The notes under the pieces: generated by a model
Databases searched by the model: none
Told to the model about the DNA's origin: nothing
What the model saw: the letters and a program-made list of their open reading frames with translations, nothing else
Made by a program: the position numbers and the translations under genes
In this document: positions 24,110 to 33,436 of the stretch, one piece after another
Position numbering within the stretch: the stretch's first letter is position 1
Layout: the number at the start of each line of letters is the position of its first letter
Assembly (NCBI RefSeq): GCF_019139535.1
Contig: NZ_CP077073.1
Coordinates: 2,570,501 to 2,634,500, forward strand
From: Pseudomonas muyukensis
GTDB lineage: Bacteria > Pseudomonadota > Gammaproteobacteria > Pseudomonadales > Pseudomonadaceae
Length of the DNA stretch: 64,000 bases
Direction of reading: 5' to 3'

Positions 24110-26224
24110 TTATGACTCCCCGCGGTTCTTCTTGACGATGGCATCGGCAATACTCGCCGGTGCCTCGGCATAGCGGGTGAACTCCATGGTGTAGCTGGCC
24201 CGGCCCTGGGTCATCGAGCGCATCGAGGTGGCGTAGCCGAACATTTCGGCCAATGGCACCTCGGCGCGGATCACCTTGCCGGCCGGTGTTTCGTCGCCGT
24301 CCTGGATCATCCCGCGGCGCCGGCTCAGGTCGCCCATGATGTCGCCCTGGTACTCCTCGGGGGTCACCACCTCGACCTTCATCACCGGCTCCAGCAACAC
24401 CGCGCCGCCTTTCTGTGACAGCTGCTTGGTGGCCATGGAGGCGGCGATCTTGTAGGCCATCTCGTTGGAATCGACGTCGTGGTACGAACCGTCGTACACC
24501 GCCGCCTTCAGGTTGATCAGCGGATAGCCGGCGAGCACGCCGTTCTTCATCTGCTCCTCGATGCCTTTCTGGATGGCCGGGATGTACTCGCGGGGGACCA
24601 CGCCGCCGACGATCTCGTTGACGAACTCCAGCCCTTCCTTGCCCTCGTCGCCCGGGGCGAAGCGGATCCAGCAATGGCCGTACTGGCCGCGCCCGCCGGA
24701 CTGGCGGACGAAGCGGCCCTCGATCTCGCAGGTGTTGCGGATTTTCTCGCGGTAGGCCACCTGCGGCTTGCCGATGTTGGCCTCGACGTTGAATTCGCGG
24801 CGCATGCGGTCGACGATGATGTCCAGGTGCAGCTCGCCCATGCCGGAGATGATGGTCTGGCCGGTCTCCTCGTCGGTCTTGACCCGGAACGACGGATCTT
24901 CCTGCGCCAGCTTGCCCAGGGCGATGCCCATCTTCTCCTGGTCGCCCTTGGTCTTGGGCTCCACGGCCACCGAGATCACCGGGTCGGGGAAGTCCATGCG
25001 CTCGAGGATGATTGGCTTGTCGATGTCGCACAGGGTGTCGCCGGTGGTGACGTCCTTCATGCCGATCAGCGCGGCGATGTCGCCGGCGCACACGTCCTTG
25101 ATCTCGGCGCGCTGGTTGGCGTGCATCTGCACCATGCGGCCGATGCGTTCCTTCTTGCCCTTGACCGAATTGAGCACCGCGTTGCCGGAGCTGAGCACGC
25201 CGGAATAGACGCGAGCGAAGGTCAGGGTGCCGACGAACGGGTCGGTGGCGATCTTGAAGGCCAGGGCCGAGAACGGTTCCTTGTCGTCGGCGTGGCGTTC
25301 CAGGTGCTTGTCTTCGTGGTCCGGGTCGGTGCCCTTGATCGCCGGGATTTCGGAGGGGGCGGGGAGGTAGTCGATCACCGCGTCGAGCATCAGTGGCACG
25401 CCCTTGTTCTTGAACGACGAGCCGAGGATGGTCGGCACGATTTCGTTGGCGATGGTGCGCTGGCGCAGCGCCGCCTTGATTTCGTCGATGGTCAGTTCCT
25501 CGCCGTCGAGGAATTTCATGGTCAGCTCGTCGTTGGCTTCGGCCGCAGCTTCCAGCATATGCGCGCGCCACTCGTCCGCCAGGGCCTGCAGCTCAGCGGG
25601 GATGGGTTCTTCGCGGTAGCTGGTGCCGTTGTCGGCGTCGTTCCAGTAGATGGCCTTCATCTTCACCAGGTCGATCTGGCCGATGAAGTTTTCCTCGCTG
25701 CCGATGGCCAGCTGGATGGGCACGGGGTGGTGCCCCAGACGCTTGTCGATCTGCTTGACCACGCGCAGGAAGTCGGCGCCCTGGCGGTCCATCTTGTTGA
25801 TGTAGGCCAGGCGCGGCACGTGGTACTTGTTGGCCTGGCGCCACACCGTCTCGGACTGCGGCTCGACGCCATCGGCGCCGCTGAACACCACCACCGCGCC
25901 ATCGAGCACGCGCAGCGAGCGCTCCACCTCGATGGTGAAGTCGACGTGACCGGGGGTGTCGATGATGTTGAAACGGTACTTGTGCGCGAACTGTTGGGTC
26001 GAGCCCTGCCAGAACGCGGTGGTGGCCGCCGAGGTGATGGTGATGCCGCGCTCCTGCTCCTGGGCCATCCAGTCCATGGTCGCGGCGCCGTCGTGCACCT
26101 CGCCCATCTTGTGGTTGACCCCGGTGTAGAACAGGATGCGTTCGGTGGTAGTGGTCTTGCCGGCGTCCACGTGGGCGACGATACCAATGTTGCGGTACAG
26201 CTCGATGGGCGTTGTGCGGGCCAT
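24110..26224 (-). CDS. fusA2: Elongation factor G, second copy type
   Basis: 704 residues from the ATG at 26224 ([20 protein letters not shown]). A translational GTPase that drives translocation and, with RRF, ribosome recycling. G motifs are AHVDAGKT (G1), DTPGH (G3) and NKMD (G4); all EF-G domains follow. It is not in the str operon (no rpsL, rpsG or tuf nearby), so it is the accessory EF-G many pseudomonads carry besides the str-operon copy. Genes of this type are often called fusB or fusA2. A REP fragment touches its stop codon. Confidence 0.9.
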   Translation of the reverse strand: MARTTPIELYRNIGIVAHVDAGKTTTTERILFYTGVNHKMGEVHDGAATMDWMAQEQERGITITSAATTAFWQGSTQQFAHKYRFNIIDTPGHVDFTIEVERSLRVLDGAVVVFSGADGVEPQSETVWRQANKYHVPRLAYINKMDRQGADFLRVVKQIDKRLGHHPVPIQLAIGSEENFIGQIDLVKMKAIYWNDADNGTSYREEPIPAELQALADEWRAHMLEAAAEANDELTMKFLDGEELTIDEIKAALRQRTIANEIVPTILGSSFKNKGVPLMLDAVIDYLPAPSEIPAIKGTDPDHEDKHLERHADDKEPFSALAFKIATDPFVGTLTFARVYSGVLSSGNAVLNSVKGKKERIGRMVQMHANQRAEIKDVCAGDIAALIGMKDVTTGDTLCDIDKPIILERMDFPDPVISVAVEPKTKGDQEKMGIALGKLAQEDPSFRVKTDEETGQTIISGMGELHLDIIVDRMRREFNVEANIGKPQVAYREKIRNTCEIEGRFVRQSGGRGQYGHCWIRFAPGDEGKEGLEFVNEIVGGVVPREYIPAIQKGIEEQMKNGVLAGYPLINLKAAVYDGSYHDVDSNEMAYKIAASMATKQLSQKGGAVLLEPVMKVEVVTPEEYQGDIMGDLSRRRGMIQDGDETPAGKVIRAEVPLAEMFGYATSMRSMTQGRASYTMEFTRYAEAPASIADAIVKKNRGES

Positions 26225-26292
26225 GGCGGGATCACCTGTGGGCAAGGATTCTCCCAAGGTAGCAGAGCGGGAGAATCCTGCCGGGGCGACCG

Positions 26293-26721
26293 TCAGTCGG
26301 CGAGCACCTGCAATTGCAATTGGCCATCGACTTCGCGCGCCAGGCCGCTGGCGGGCAGCAGGGCGAGCAGGCGTGGGTGCAGGGCGGCTTCGGTGAAGGC
26401 CTTCAGGGTGGTCATGTCCAGCACGCCGACGGTGATCAGCTCGGCCTTGGTGTAGGACAGCCAGGCCTTTTTCAGGGCCATCAGCACGTCGCTGCCAGCG
26501 GTGCTGGCGAAGCGGCGGTGCAGGGTGCGGCCTTCCAGTTCGAAGCTGTGGCGGTGTGTATAGGCGCTTTCGTCGCCGTCACCCTCGACACAGCGGTGGC
26601 AGCGGCAGGGGCCTTCGCCGAAGGCGTTGCGCAGGTAGTTGTTGAAGTCCACGACGGGCTTGAGGGTCAGGCGTTTGTCGACCTCGAACAGGTCGGCGAT
26701 CAGGGGTTGTTCGGCGCTCAC
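26293..26721 (-). CDS. Conserved hypothetical protein with CRCHRC motif
   Basis: 142 residues from a GTG at 26721, chosen because GAGG lies 7 bases upstream. No signal peptide or membrane segment is seen. A compact cysteine/histidine cluster CRCHRC near residues 38-43 could bind a metal. The remainder mixes helix-forming stretches ([39 protein letters not shown]). I do not recognise the family. It lies 68 bases upstream of fusA2 on the same strand and could be cotranscribed. Confidence 0.65.
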   Translation of the reverse strand: MSAEQPLIADLFEVDKRLTLKPVVDFNNYLRNAFGEGPCRCHRCVEGDGDESAYTHRHSFELEGRTLHRRFASTAGSDVLMALKKAWLSYTKAELITVGVLDMTTLKAFTEAALHPRLLALLPASGLAREVDGQLQLQVLAD

Positions 26722-26809
26722 TCGGTATCCTCGCGTGGTGGGGCGTGCATCGGCGGGCACCCTAACAGATCGGGGCGGGGGAGGCCATGTGCATCGGCGG
26801 CGCCTGCCG

Positions 26810-26876
26810 TTCGCCGGCAAGCCGGCGTCTATGGGCAATGCGCCTTTCGGTAGGCGCCGGTTTGCCGGCGAACAGG
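26810..26876. repeat. REP inverted pair
   Basis: TTCGCCGGCAAGCCGGCGTC faces the inverted GGCGCCGGTTTGCCGGCGAAC unit across about 20 bases. It sits in the divergent space between two small hypothetical genes. Confidence 0.85.
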
Positions 26877-26952
26877 TCGATGCAGACAACGAGGTGTTGC
26901 TGCCGTACCCTAGGCGCCGTTCTGCCATCCACTCCACCCGAGGTAACCCCGC

Positions 26953-27255
26953 TTGAGCACCAAGTACCCGTACATCGCCACCGTGACCGTCAGCGCCGAA
27001 GACCGTGGGGGCGATACCGAGGCTTCGGAAAACACCAACATGCGTGTCGGCCTCGAGGCGGTGACCGAAGTCCTGAAGAAGGTGCATTTCGTCGGTACGC
27101 TCGCAGCACCGGAAAAAGGCGCCACGCACATCTGTGTCACGCTGGAGAACGGCCTGACCTACTACGGCCTGATCGTCAACGGTCACGCCGAACTCGAAGG
27201 CGGCTGGATTGCCTTCGAATGCGACATGCCCACCCCTGAAGAACTGGGCCTGTAA
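26953..27255 (+). CDS. Conserved hypothetical protein
   Basis: 100 residues from a TTG with GAGG 9 bases upstream (MSTKYPYIATVTVSAEDRGG). Soluble, acidic, with an alpha/beta pattern and no cysteine cluster beyond two isolated residues; it ends ECDMPTPEELGL. I do not recognise the family. It runs convergently into the aminotransferase gene, the two stops being 3 bases apart. Confidence 0.7.
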   Translation: MSTKYPYIATVTVSAEDRGGDTEASENTNMRVGLEAVTEVLKKVHFVGTLAAPEKGATHICVTLENGLTYYGLIVNGHAELEGGWIAFECDMPTPEELGL

Positions 27256-27258
27256 CCC

Positions 27259-28509
27259 TTACTTCAGCTCGGCCAGGCACTGCTCGAGGATATCCAGCCC
27301 CTCTTCGAGCACCTCGCCCTCGATGGTTAGCGGTGCCAGCAGGCGAATGATGTGCCGGGCCTTGCCGCTGGGCATCAGCAGCAGCCCCTTGCCACGCGCC
27401 GCTTCCAGCACCTTGGCCAGTTGCGCCGGCGCCGGGCTGCCATCGGCATTGACCAGTTCCAGCCCGCGCATGGCGCCGAGCCCGGTCAGGCGTCCGAGTG
27501 CGGCGCACAACCCCGAAGCCTTCCAGCGTGCATGGCGCGCGACGATCGCCTGTTCCTGGCGTTCGCCCCAGGTGGCGAGGTTCTCGTCGCTCATCTGCGC
27601 CAGGCTGGCCAGTGCGGCCGCGCAGGCGATCGGGTTGCCCGAATAGGTGCCGCCCAGGCCGCCCTTGGGCAGCGAGGCCATGATGTCCCGGCGGCCGACC
27701 AGCGCGCCCAATGGCATGCCGCCGGCAATGCTCTTGGCCAGCAGCAGCAGGTCCGGCTCGATGCCCAGGCGGGTGAAGGCGAAGCGCTGGCCGGTGCGGC
27801 CGAAGCCGGACTGGATCTCGTCGACGATGACCAGGATCCCATGCTCGTCACAGAAGCGGCGCAGGGCTTGGGCGAAGGCGGGGTCGAGGGCGAGGAAGCC
27901 GCCTTCGCCCTGCACCGGCTCGAAGATGAACGCGGCCACGTCCTCCACTGCCAGCTCGACGCTGAACAGCCGCTCCATGGCCTTGAGTGCCTGTTCGCAG
28001 GTCACCCCGGTGTCGGCGCTGGGGTAGGGCAGGTGGTACACCGGGCCGGGCAGTTCGCCAACCCGCTGCTTGTACGGGGCGACCTTGCCGTTGAGGTTGA
28101 GGGTGGCCAAGGTGCGGCCATGGAAAGCGCCGTCGAAGGCGACGATGGCCCGCTTGCCGGTGGCGCCGCGGGCAACTTTCAAGGCGTTCTCGGCCGCCTC
28201 CGCGCCGCTGTTGGTGAGCATGCCGGCCAGCGGGTAGCTGAGCGGCACGAACGTGCTCAGGCGCGCCATCAGTTCCAGGTAGGGACCATGGGGGGCGGCG
28301 TTGAAGGCGTAGTGGGTCAGGCGCGTGGCTTGTTGCTGGATGGCCGCGACCACCGCCGGGTTGCAATGGCCCAGGTTGAGTACGCCGATGCCGCCGACGA
28401 AGTCGATATAACGTTTGCCGTTGGTATCCCAGACTTCGGCATTTCGGCCATGGGAAAGTGTGATCGGATGAACGATGGCAATGGATTGGCTGATACTTTC
28501 CTGGTTCAT
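27259..28509 (-). CDS. Class III PLP aminotransferase (4-aminobutyrate aminotransferase type)
   Basis: 416 residues. Transfers the amino group of an omega-amino acid such as GABA to 2-oxoglutarate. Landmarks are the aromatic and glycine-rich N-terminus (DFVGGIGVLNLGHCNP), the cofactor phosphate site LTNSGAEAAENALK, the FDGAFHGRT segment, the aspartate in IVDEIQSGFGRTG, and the Schiff-base lysine in LLLAKSIAGGMPLGA near residue 260. The neighbouring LysR regulator and APC permease suggest a small catabolic unit for GABA or a related amine. gabT is the nearest name, but paralogues are common, so the substrate is inferred. Confidence 0.85.
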   Translation of the reverse strand: MNQESISQSIAIVHPITLSHGRNAEVWDTNGKRYIDFVGGIGVLNLGHCNPAVVAAIQQQATRLTHYAFNAAPHGPYLELMARLSTFVPLSYPLAGMLTNSGAEAAENALKVARGATGKRAIVAFDGAFHGRTLATLNLNGKVAPYKQRVGELPGPVYHLPYPSADTGVTCEQALKAMERLFSVELAVEDVAAFIFEPVQGEGGFLALDPAFAQALRRFCDEHGILVIVDEIQSGFGRTGQRFAFTRLGIEPDLLLLAKSIAGGMPLGALVGRRDIMASLPKGGLGGTYSGNPIACAAALASLAQMSDENLATWGERQEQAIVARHARWKASGLCAALGRLTGLGAMRGLELVNADGSPAPAQLAKVLEAARGKGLLLMPSGKARHIIRLLAPLTIEGEVLEEGLDILEQCLAELK

Positions 28510-28627
28510 GCGCGGGTGGCCTGTTGTTCGAATTGATTAATATCCAAGCGTGCCGCGGATATATTGCGCAAACGAATTATTGGATTGCGATCATTCCGTG
28601 AATTCGTGACCTACCCCGCAACGGCGT

Positions 28628-29524
28628 TCAATCGGCCTGCGCCACTCGCTCGCGAATCCACTCGACGAACGCCCGCACCTTGGGCACCTCGGCGGCATGC
28701 TCGGCATGGGCCATGAAATGCCGGCCGTTGCTCGCCAGCGGGTGGTCCCAGGCCACCACCAGCTTGCCCTCGGCCAGTTCCTCGGCCACCAGGTAGCGCG
28801 GGATCAGGGCGATGCCGCAACCGGCGATGGCGGCGCGAATGCACAGGTAGAAGGTGTCGAAGCGCGGTCCGTGGTAGCTGTTCTGGCTATGCAGCCCCAG
28901 GCCGAGGAACCATTCGTGCCAGGCCTCCGGGCGCGATGCGCATTGCAGCAGGCGGTGTTCGGCCAGCTCGCCTGCGCTGGCAAAGCGCTGCTGCGCCAGC
29001 AGCGTCGGAGCGCACACCGGCACCACCGCCTCGCTGAACAGCTCGATGCAGGTCGCTCCCGGCCAGGTGCCCTGGCCGAAGAAGAATGCGACATCGGCCT
29101 TGGCCTGCACCAGGTCGAAAGGTTCCAGTTCGTTGCGGATGTCCAGGTGGATGCGCGGGTGGCGGTCGCCGAAACCCTTGAGCCTGGGTACCAGCCAGCG
29201 CGCACCGAAGGTCGGCTGGGTGGCGATGCGCAGCACCTCGGTCTCGTCGCCGTAGCTGAGGATGTAGCGGCTGGAGATGTCGATCTGGGTGAGGATCTTG
29301 TGCACCTCGGTGAGGTACAGCGCGCCTGCCGGGGTCAGTTGCAGGCGTCGGCGAATGCGCTGGAACAACGGGTGGGCGAGCATGTCCTCGAGCTGCGCCA
29401 CCTGCTTGCTGACGGCGCTCTGGGTCAGGTGCAACTCCTGCGCCGCACGGGTGAAACTCAGGTGGCGGGCGGCCGCCTCGAAGCATTGCAGGGCGGTGGT
29501 CGAAGGCATCAGGCGTTTGGACAT
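28628..29524 (-). CDS. LysR family transcriptional regulator (GcvA-like)
   Basis: 298 residues. An N-terminal winged helix-turn-helix occupies about residues 8-66 (ALQCFEAAARHLSFTRAAQELHLTQSAVSKQVAQLE, close to the GcvA subgroup). A periplasmic-binding-like effector domain follows from about 95 (VLRIATQPTFGARWLVPRL). It sits between the aminotransferase (same strand, 118 bases downstream) and the divergent permease, and so probably controls both. A dyad lies 35 bases before its start. Confidence 0.9.
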   Translation of the reverse strand: MSKRLMPSTTALQCFEAAARHLSFTRAAQELHLTQSAVSKQVAQLEDMLAHPLFQRIRRRLQLTPAGALYLTEVHKILTQIDISSRYILSYGDETEVLRIATQPTFGARWLVPRLKGFGDRHPRIHLDIRNELEPFDLVQAKADVAFFFGQGTWPGATCIELFSEAVVPVCAPTLLAQQRFASAGELAEHRLLQCASRPEAWHEWFLGLGLHSQNSYHGPRFDTFYLCIRAAIAGCGIALIPRYLVAEELAEGKLVVAWDHPLASNGRHFMAHAEHAAEVPKVRAFVEWIRERVAQAD

Positions 29525-29558
29525 GACAAGGCGTTACCCTGCAAAAATGGAAGAAATT

Positions 29559-29575
29559 CATTCTTTAAGGGAATG
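29559..29575. promoter_or_regulatory. Candidate LysR operator
   Basis: CATTC-N7-GAATG (within ATTC-N11-GAAT) is a symmetric site of the T-N11-A type that LysR proteins bind. It lies in the 253-base divergent region between the regulator and the permease. Confidence 0.4.
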
Positions 29576-29777
29576 ATGTGCTTCGAAAAGGTCGTTTGTT
29601 GGCGCGTGCCTATAGATTAATACTGACCTGCATCAACGCTGACAACTGGTTATTTGCAAAGGCGCCTTGGCCCATTGCCGGCGTTTGACAAGAACAACAA
29701 CCTGCAACTCAAACCGTCTTGAATGTTGCTCCAACTTCAGTCGCCCCCGCGGCGGCCGACCCACTCGAGGGTTCCCC

Positions 29778-31163
29778 ATGGCATCGCCAGACAACAAGAA
29801 ACAGCGCGCCCTGCAACACGGCCTGACCTCGCGCCAGGTGTCGATGATCTCGATTGCCGGCATCATCGGCGCGGGGCTGTTCATCGGTTCCTCCAACGCC
29901 ATTGCCACCGCAGGCCCTGCCATCCTCATTTCCTACGCCATGACCGGCCTCTTGGTGCTGCTGGTGATGCGCATGCTGGGTGAAATGGCCATCGCCAACC
30001 CCAACAGCGGCTCGTTCTCCACCTACGCCTCGCAGGCCATCGGGCCCTGGGCGGGCTTTACCATCGGCTGGCTGTACTGGTGGTTCTGGGTGCTGATCAT
30101 CCCGGTCGAGGCGATTGCCGGCGCGGATATCCTGCATGCCTACTTCCCTGGCGTGCCGTCCTGGTTGTTTGCCTTTCTGATCATGCTGCTGCTGTCGGCG
30201 ACCAACCTGGTCAGCGTGAAGAACTTCGGCGCCTTCGAATACTGGTTCGCCCTGGTCAAGGTGGTGGCGATCATCGCCTTCATCGTGGTCTGCAGCCTGG
30301 CGGTGTTCGGTGCCTGGCCGTTGGCCGAGGTGTCCGGGGTCAGCCGCCTGTGGGACAACGGCGGCTTCATGCCCAACGGCTTCGGCACTGTGCTGGGCGG
30401 TGTGCTGATCACCATCTTCTCGTTCTTCGGCGCCGAGATCGTCACCATCGCTGCCGACGAGACCGCCAACCCCAAGGACAAGATCCGTCGCGCCACCAAC
30501 CTGGTGGTGTACCGCATCGCCATCTTCTACCTGGCGTCGATCTTCCTGGTGGTGTCGCTGGTGGCGTGGAACGATCCTGGGCTCAAGGCGGTGGGGTCGT
30601 TCCAGCGGGTGCTGGAAGTGCTCAACGTGCCCGGCGCCAAGCTGCTGGTCGACCTGGTGGTGCTGGTGGCGGTCACCAGTTGCATGAACTCCGGCTTGTA
30701 CACGGCCTCGCGGATGCTCTATTCGCTGGGCGCGCGGGGCCAGGCGCTGCAAATGACCAAGCGCATTTCCGGCGCCGGCGTACCGACCGTGGCGGTGATC
30801 CTCTCGACCCTCGCCGGTTTTGCCGGGTGCCTGGTCAACTATGTGTTCCCCGGCAAGGTGTTCGGCTTCTTGCTGTCCACCACCGGTGCCATCGCCTTGC
30901 TGGTATACCTGGTGATCGCCGTATCGCAGTTGCGCATGCGTGCCCGCGCCGAACGTGAAGGGCGCACGCTGGAGTTGCAGATGTGGTTGTTCCCGTGGCT
31001 GACCTGGTTGGTGATCGGCACCATCCTGATGGTGCTGGGCTACATGCTGTTCAGCGATGCCTATCGCTACGAAACCTTGATGACGGCCGGGGTTACCCTG
31101 TTCATCTTGCTGGTGTCGCTGACCCAACGGCGCAACCGGGTCGGCGTGCTGCTCAACACCTGA
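29778..31163 (+). CDS. APC family amino-acid permease (GabP-like)
   Basis: 461 residues from the ATG at 29778 (MASPDNKKQRALQHGLTSRQ). Twelve-helix inner-membrane symporter of the AAT subgroup. The signature SMISIAGIIGAGLFIGSSNAIATAGPAILISY is in helix 1; IFSFFGAEIVTIAADETANPKD near 218-239 is typical of GabP/AnsP/LysP types. The context (GABA-type aminotransferase and LysR) favours GABA or a related omega-amino acid as substrate. Upstream codons in frame have no family similarity. Confidence 0.9.
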   Translation: MASPDNKKQRALQHGLTSRQVSMISIAGIIGAGLFIGSSNAIATAGPAILISYAMTGLLVLLVMRMLGEMAIANPNSGSFSTYASQAIGPWAGFTIGWLYWWFWVLIIPVEAIAGADILHAYFPGVPSWLFAFLIMLLLSATNLVSVKNFGAFEYWFALVKVVAIIAFIVVCSLAVFGAWPLAEVSGVSRLWDNGGFMPNGFGTVLGGVLITIFSFFGAEIVTIAADETANPKDKIRRATNLVVYRIAIFYLASIFLVVSLVAWNDPGLKAVGSFQRVLEVLNVPGAKLLVDLVVLVAVTSCMNSGLYTASRMLYSLGARGQALQMTKRISGAGVPTVAVILSTLAGFAGCLVNYVFPGKVFGFLLSTTGAIALLVYLVIAVSQLRMRARAEREGRTLELQMWLFPWLTWLVIGTILMVLGYMLFSDAYRYETLMTAGVTLFILLVSLTQRRNRVGVLLNT

Positions 31164-31188
31164 GCGCCCGCCATGCACCGGGTTGCAG

Positions 31189-31307
31189 GGTTCGCCAGCA
31201 AGCTGGCGCCTACAGGGCAGGGGCGGGATAACGTGTAGGAGCCGGCTTGCCGGCGAACGCTGGCAGGCACCGCGTTGGCGGGTTCGCCAGCAAGGCTGGC
31301 TCCTACC
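31189..31307. repeat. Cluster of three REP units
   Basis: Three units (TTCGCCAGCAAGCTGGCGCC, GTAGGAGCCGGCTTGCCGGC, TTCGCCAGCAAGGCTGGCTC) in alternating orientation lie between the permease stop and the thioesterase gene. Confidence 0.85.
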
Positions 31308-31387
31308 TTGCTCATTGGCGTAAGGGGGGCGGGGCGCTACCATCGGTCTGCGCTGCCTGCCCAACGCCAACCAATACAAGGACGCCC

Positions 31388-31882
31388 ATGAACGACTCCC
31401 TGCAACACCGCGCCGCCCCCGACGGTATCTGCTACGGCTGCGGCTGTGCCCACCCCAGCGGCCTGCATGTGCAGAGCCACTGGGACGCCGACGGTATCCA
31501 CCTATTGTGCCGGCATACTCCGGACGCGACCTTCACCGGCTGGCCCGGGTTGGTCTACGGCGGCCTGCTGGCGATGCTGGTCGACTGCCACTCCAACTGG
31601 GCCGCCATGGCCTACCACTACCGCGCCGAAGGCCGCGAGCCGGGCAGCCTGCCGCGCATCGACTGCGTCACCGGTCAACTCGGGCTGACCTACCTCAAGC
31701 CCACGCCGATGGGCGTCGAGCTGCTGCTCAAGGCGCGCGTCGAGGGCGAACTCGGGCGCAAGAGCCGGGTGATCTGCGAGGTCTGGGCTGGCGATGTGCT
31801 GACCGTGCGCGCCGACTCGGTATTCGTGCGGGTCGACACCGAACAACTCAAGCTTCAGGCCCATCGACAGGGCCAGCACTGA
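31388..31882 (+). CDS. PaaI-type hotdog-fold thioesterase
   Basis: 164 residues from the ATG at 31388. A single hotdog domain; the central helix region GLVYGGLLAMLVDCHSNWAAM carries the G-x-x-x-x-DC motif of acyl-CoA thioesterases. An N-terminal CYGCGCAHPSGLHV resembles the CFGCG start found in many PaaI-like proteins. It probably hydrolyses an acyl-CoA; the substrate is unknown. It stands alone after a REP cluster. Confidence 0.8.
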   Translation: MNDSLQHRAAPDGICYGCGCAHPSGLHVQSHWDADGIHLLCRHTPDATFTGWPGLVYGGLLAMLVDCHSNWAAMAYHYRAEGREPGSLPRIDCVTGQLGLTYLKPTPMGVELLLKARVEGELGRKSRVICEVWAGDVLTVRADSVFVRVDTEQLKLQAHRQGQH

Positions 31883-31946
31883 GCATCAGGTCATCTCCAG
31901 GGCCGCCCCCTTGTTGAAAACCCCTACAGCCTACTGTTGAAAAGTC

Positions 31947-32082
31947 CTATTCGGCTGCCTGTTCGCTGGGAATAGTCTTACCCAGCTTTTGCAACAGTCT
32001 GTCATTGGCGCTCTCGATTTCCTTACTGCGAACCCATTCGACATACGAGTGCGGTCGCTTTCTTGATGAGCCGCTCAGACAT
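31947..32082 (-). pseudogene. Possible frameshifted small gene
   Basis: On the minus strand an ATG at 32082 begins MSERLIKKATALV, and a +1 frame continues as protein-like sequence (HSYVEWVRSKEIESAND, RLLQKLGKTIPSEQAAE) to a TAG at 31947. Joined by a single one-base shift they would make a charged helical protein of about 45 residues. I do not recognise it. No clear ribosome site was checked beyond a weak GGGAAATG context. The stretch 31883-32153 is otherwise empty, apart from a direct repeat of TTGTTGAAAA/CTGTTGAAAA and a hairpin at about 32099-32121. Confidence 0.3.
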
Positions 32083-32153
32083 TTCCCGCGCTTTGCCGTG
32101 ATCAGCGATGTTCGCCGATCACCCCAGCGCGAGCGCAGCCAAGGAGCTTTTCC

Positions 32154-32549
32154 ATGCGTGTCCGTTTCAATCGCAAGACGTTGCCGCTGGTCGGCATGCT
32201 CATGATCATGGGCGGCTGTGCCAGCGTGGTGGTGCCCACCGAACAGGTCGAGCTCACCCGCAGCGCCGTCCACCGCGCCGTCGCCGCCGATGCTACCCAG
32301 TACGCGCCGCTCGAGATGCGCGCTGCCCAGGACAAGCTCGGTGCCATGGACCGTGCCCTGGGCGAAAAACAGTACGAACAGGTACGTACCCTGGCCCAGC
32401 AGGCCGAGGCCGATGCCCGCCTGGCGGAAACCAAGGCCCGGGCGTCGCGTACCGAAGAGCAGTTGAACACGGCGGAAAAAGGCATCGATGTGCTCAAGCA
32501 TGAACTGCTGAGCGAGCCGAATGCCGTGCCGACCCAGCCTGGCCAATAA
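32154..32549 (+). CDS. DUF4398 lipoprotein
   Basis: 131 residues with a lipoprotein signal (MLMIMGGCAS, lipobox GGC near residue 22) and a DUF4398-type helical domain (TRSAVHRAVAADATQYAPLE, then alanine/glutamate-rich coiled coil to about 115). These proteins are found beside OmpA-like lipoproteins and are probably attached to the outer membrane. It is separated by 10 bases from the OmpA-like gene, so the two form an operon. The molecular role is unknown. Confidence 0.85.
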   Translation: MRVRFNRKTLPLVGMLMIMGGCASVVVPTEQVELTRSAVHRAVAADATQYAPLEMRAAQDKLGAMDRALGEKQYEQVRTLAQQAEADARLAETKARASRTEEQLNTAEKGIDVLKHELLSEPNAVPTQPGQ

Positions 32550-32559
32550 GGAGCCGAAC

Positions 32560-33330
32560 ATGTCGAAACGTTATCTGTTGCCGGCCATGACCGTGCTCGC
32601 CCTGGCGATCGGCGGTTGCGCCGCCACCCCGGAACATCCAGGCCTGGTGCAGGCCCGTGAGGCCTTCACGGCGTTGCAGGGCAAGCCGCAGGCGCACCGC
32701 ATGGCCGCCCTCGAGACCCAGCAGGCGCAAGCCGCGCTGGGCAAGGCCGAGGCGCTGTCGCTGAGCGATCGCAAGGCGCCCGAGGTCGAGCAGTTGGCCT
32801 ACCTGGCCAAACGCCAGGTCGAGACGGCCGAAGCCACCATCCGCCTGCGCCAGGCCGAGGCCGGCATGCGCGGGATCGAGGCCCGTCGCGCCGAGGCACG
32901 CCTGCAGGTGCGTACCGCCCAGCTCAATGCGCTCAAGGCCCTCAAGGGCCAGCAGAGCGAACGCGGCACGGTGGTGACCTTCGGCGATGTGCTGTTCGAC
33001 ACCGGGCGTGCCGAGCTGCGTGGCCGCAGCCATGACGATATCCAGCGCTTGGCGCAGTTCCTGCGCGACAACCCCGAGCGCCAGGTGCGGATCGAAGGCT
33101 TCACCGATTCCACCGGCGGCGACGCGCTGAACCTGCGCTTGTCGGAGAACCGTGCAGTCGCCGTGGCCCGCGCGTTGCAGCGCCAGGGGGTGGCGCCTGG
33201 GCGTATCGCCACCGCCGGCTATGGCAAGGCGCACCCGGTGGCAAGCAACAGCGATGCCCATTCGCGCCAGCTCAACCGGCGGGTGGAAGTGATCATCTCG
33301 CAAGGGGCGCAGGCAGTGCGGGCCCGTTGA
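32560..33330 (+). CDS. OmpA family peptidoglycan-binding lipoprotein
   Basis: 256 residues from the ATG at 32560. Lipobox IGGC near residue 20, a DUF4398-like alanine-rich helical part (to about 130), then an OmpA C-terminal domain (GDVLFDTGRAELRGRSHDDIQRLAQFL..VRIEGFTDSTGG..LSENRAVAVARAL..GYGKAHPVASN..NRRVEVII). The domain binds diaminopimelate in peptidoglycan, tethering the outer membrane. It is translationally close to the DUF4398 gene and followed by a strong terminator. Confidence 0.9.
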   Translation: MSKRYLLPAMTVLALAIGGCAATPEHPGLVQAREAFTALQGKPQAHRMAALETQQAQAALGKAEALSLSDRKAPEVEQLAYLAKRQVETAEATIRLRQAEAGMRGIEARRAEARLQVRTAQLNALKALKGQQSERGTVVTFGDVLFDTGRAELRGRSHDDIQRLAQFLRDNPERQVRIEGFTDSTGGDALNLRLSENRAVAVARALQRQGVAPGRIATAGYGKAHPVASNSDAHSRQLNRRVEVIISQGAQAVRAR

Positions 33331-33340
33331 GGTCCGCCGA

Positions 33341-33370
33341 GGCGACCCGGCGCGTGCCGGGTCGCCTTTT
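33341..33370 (+). terminator. Rho-independent terminator
   Basis: GGCGACCCGGC and GCCGGGTCGCC pair around GCGT and are followed by TTTTC, 10 bases after the OmpA-like gene. Confidence 0.9.
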
Positions 33371-33436
33371 CATTTGCAGCGCCCGGGCTGGGCTGGCATT
33401 GTCGCAGGCAATCCGGCTGCTCGACAGGATGTTGCC

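Noticed and set aside
23553..25571. 672-codon minus-strand frame overlapping sulP and fusA2
   Set aside because: Arginine-rich frame out of register with fusA2; the real EF-G frame is clear.
31189..31307. Regularly spaced repeats resembling a small CRISPR array
   Set aside because: The units are palindromic REP sequences in alternating orientation with unequal spacers; no cas genes anywhere.
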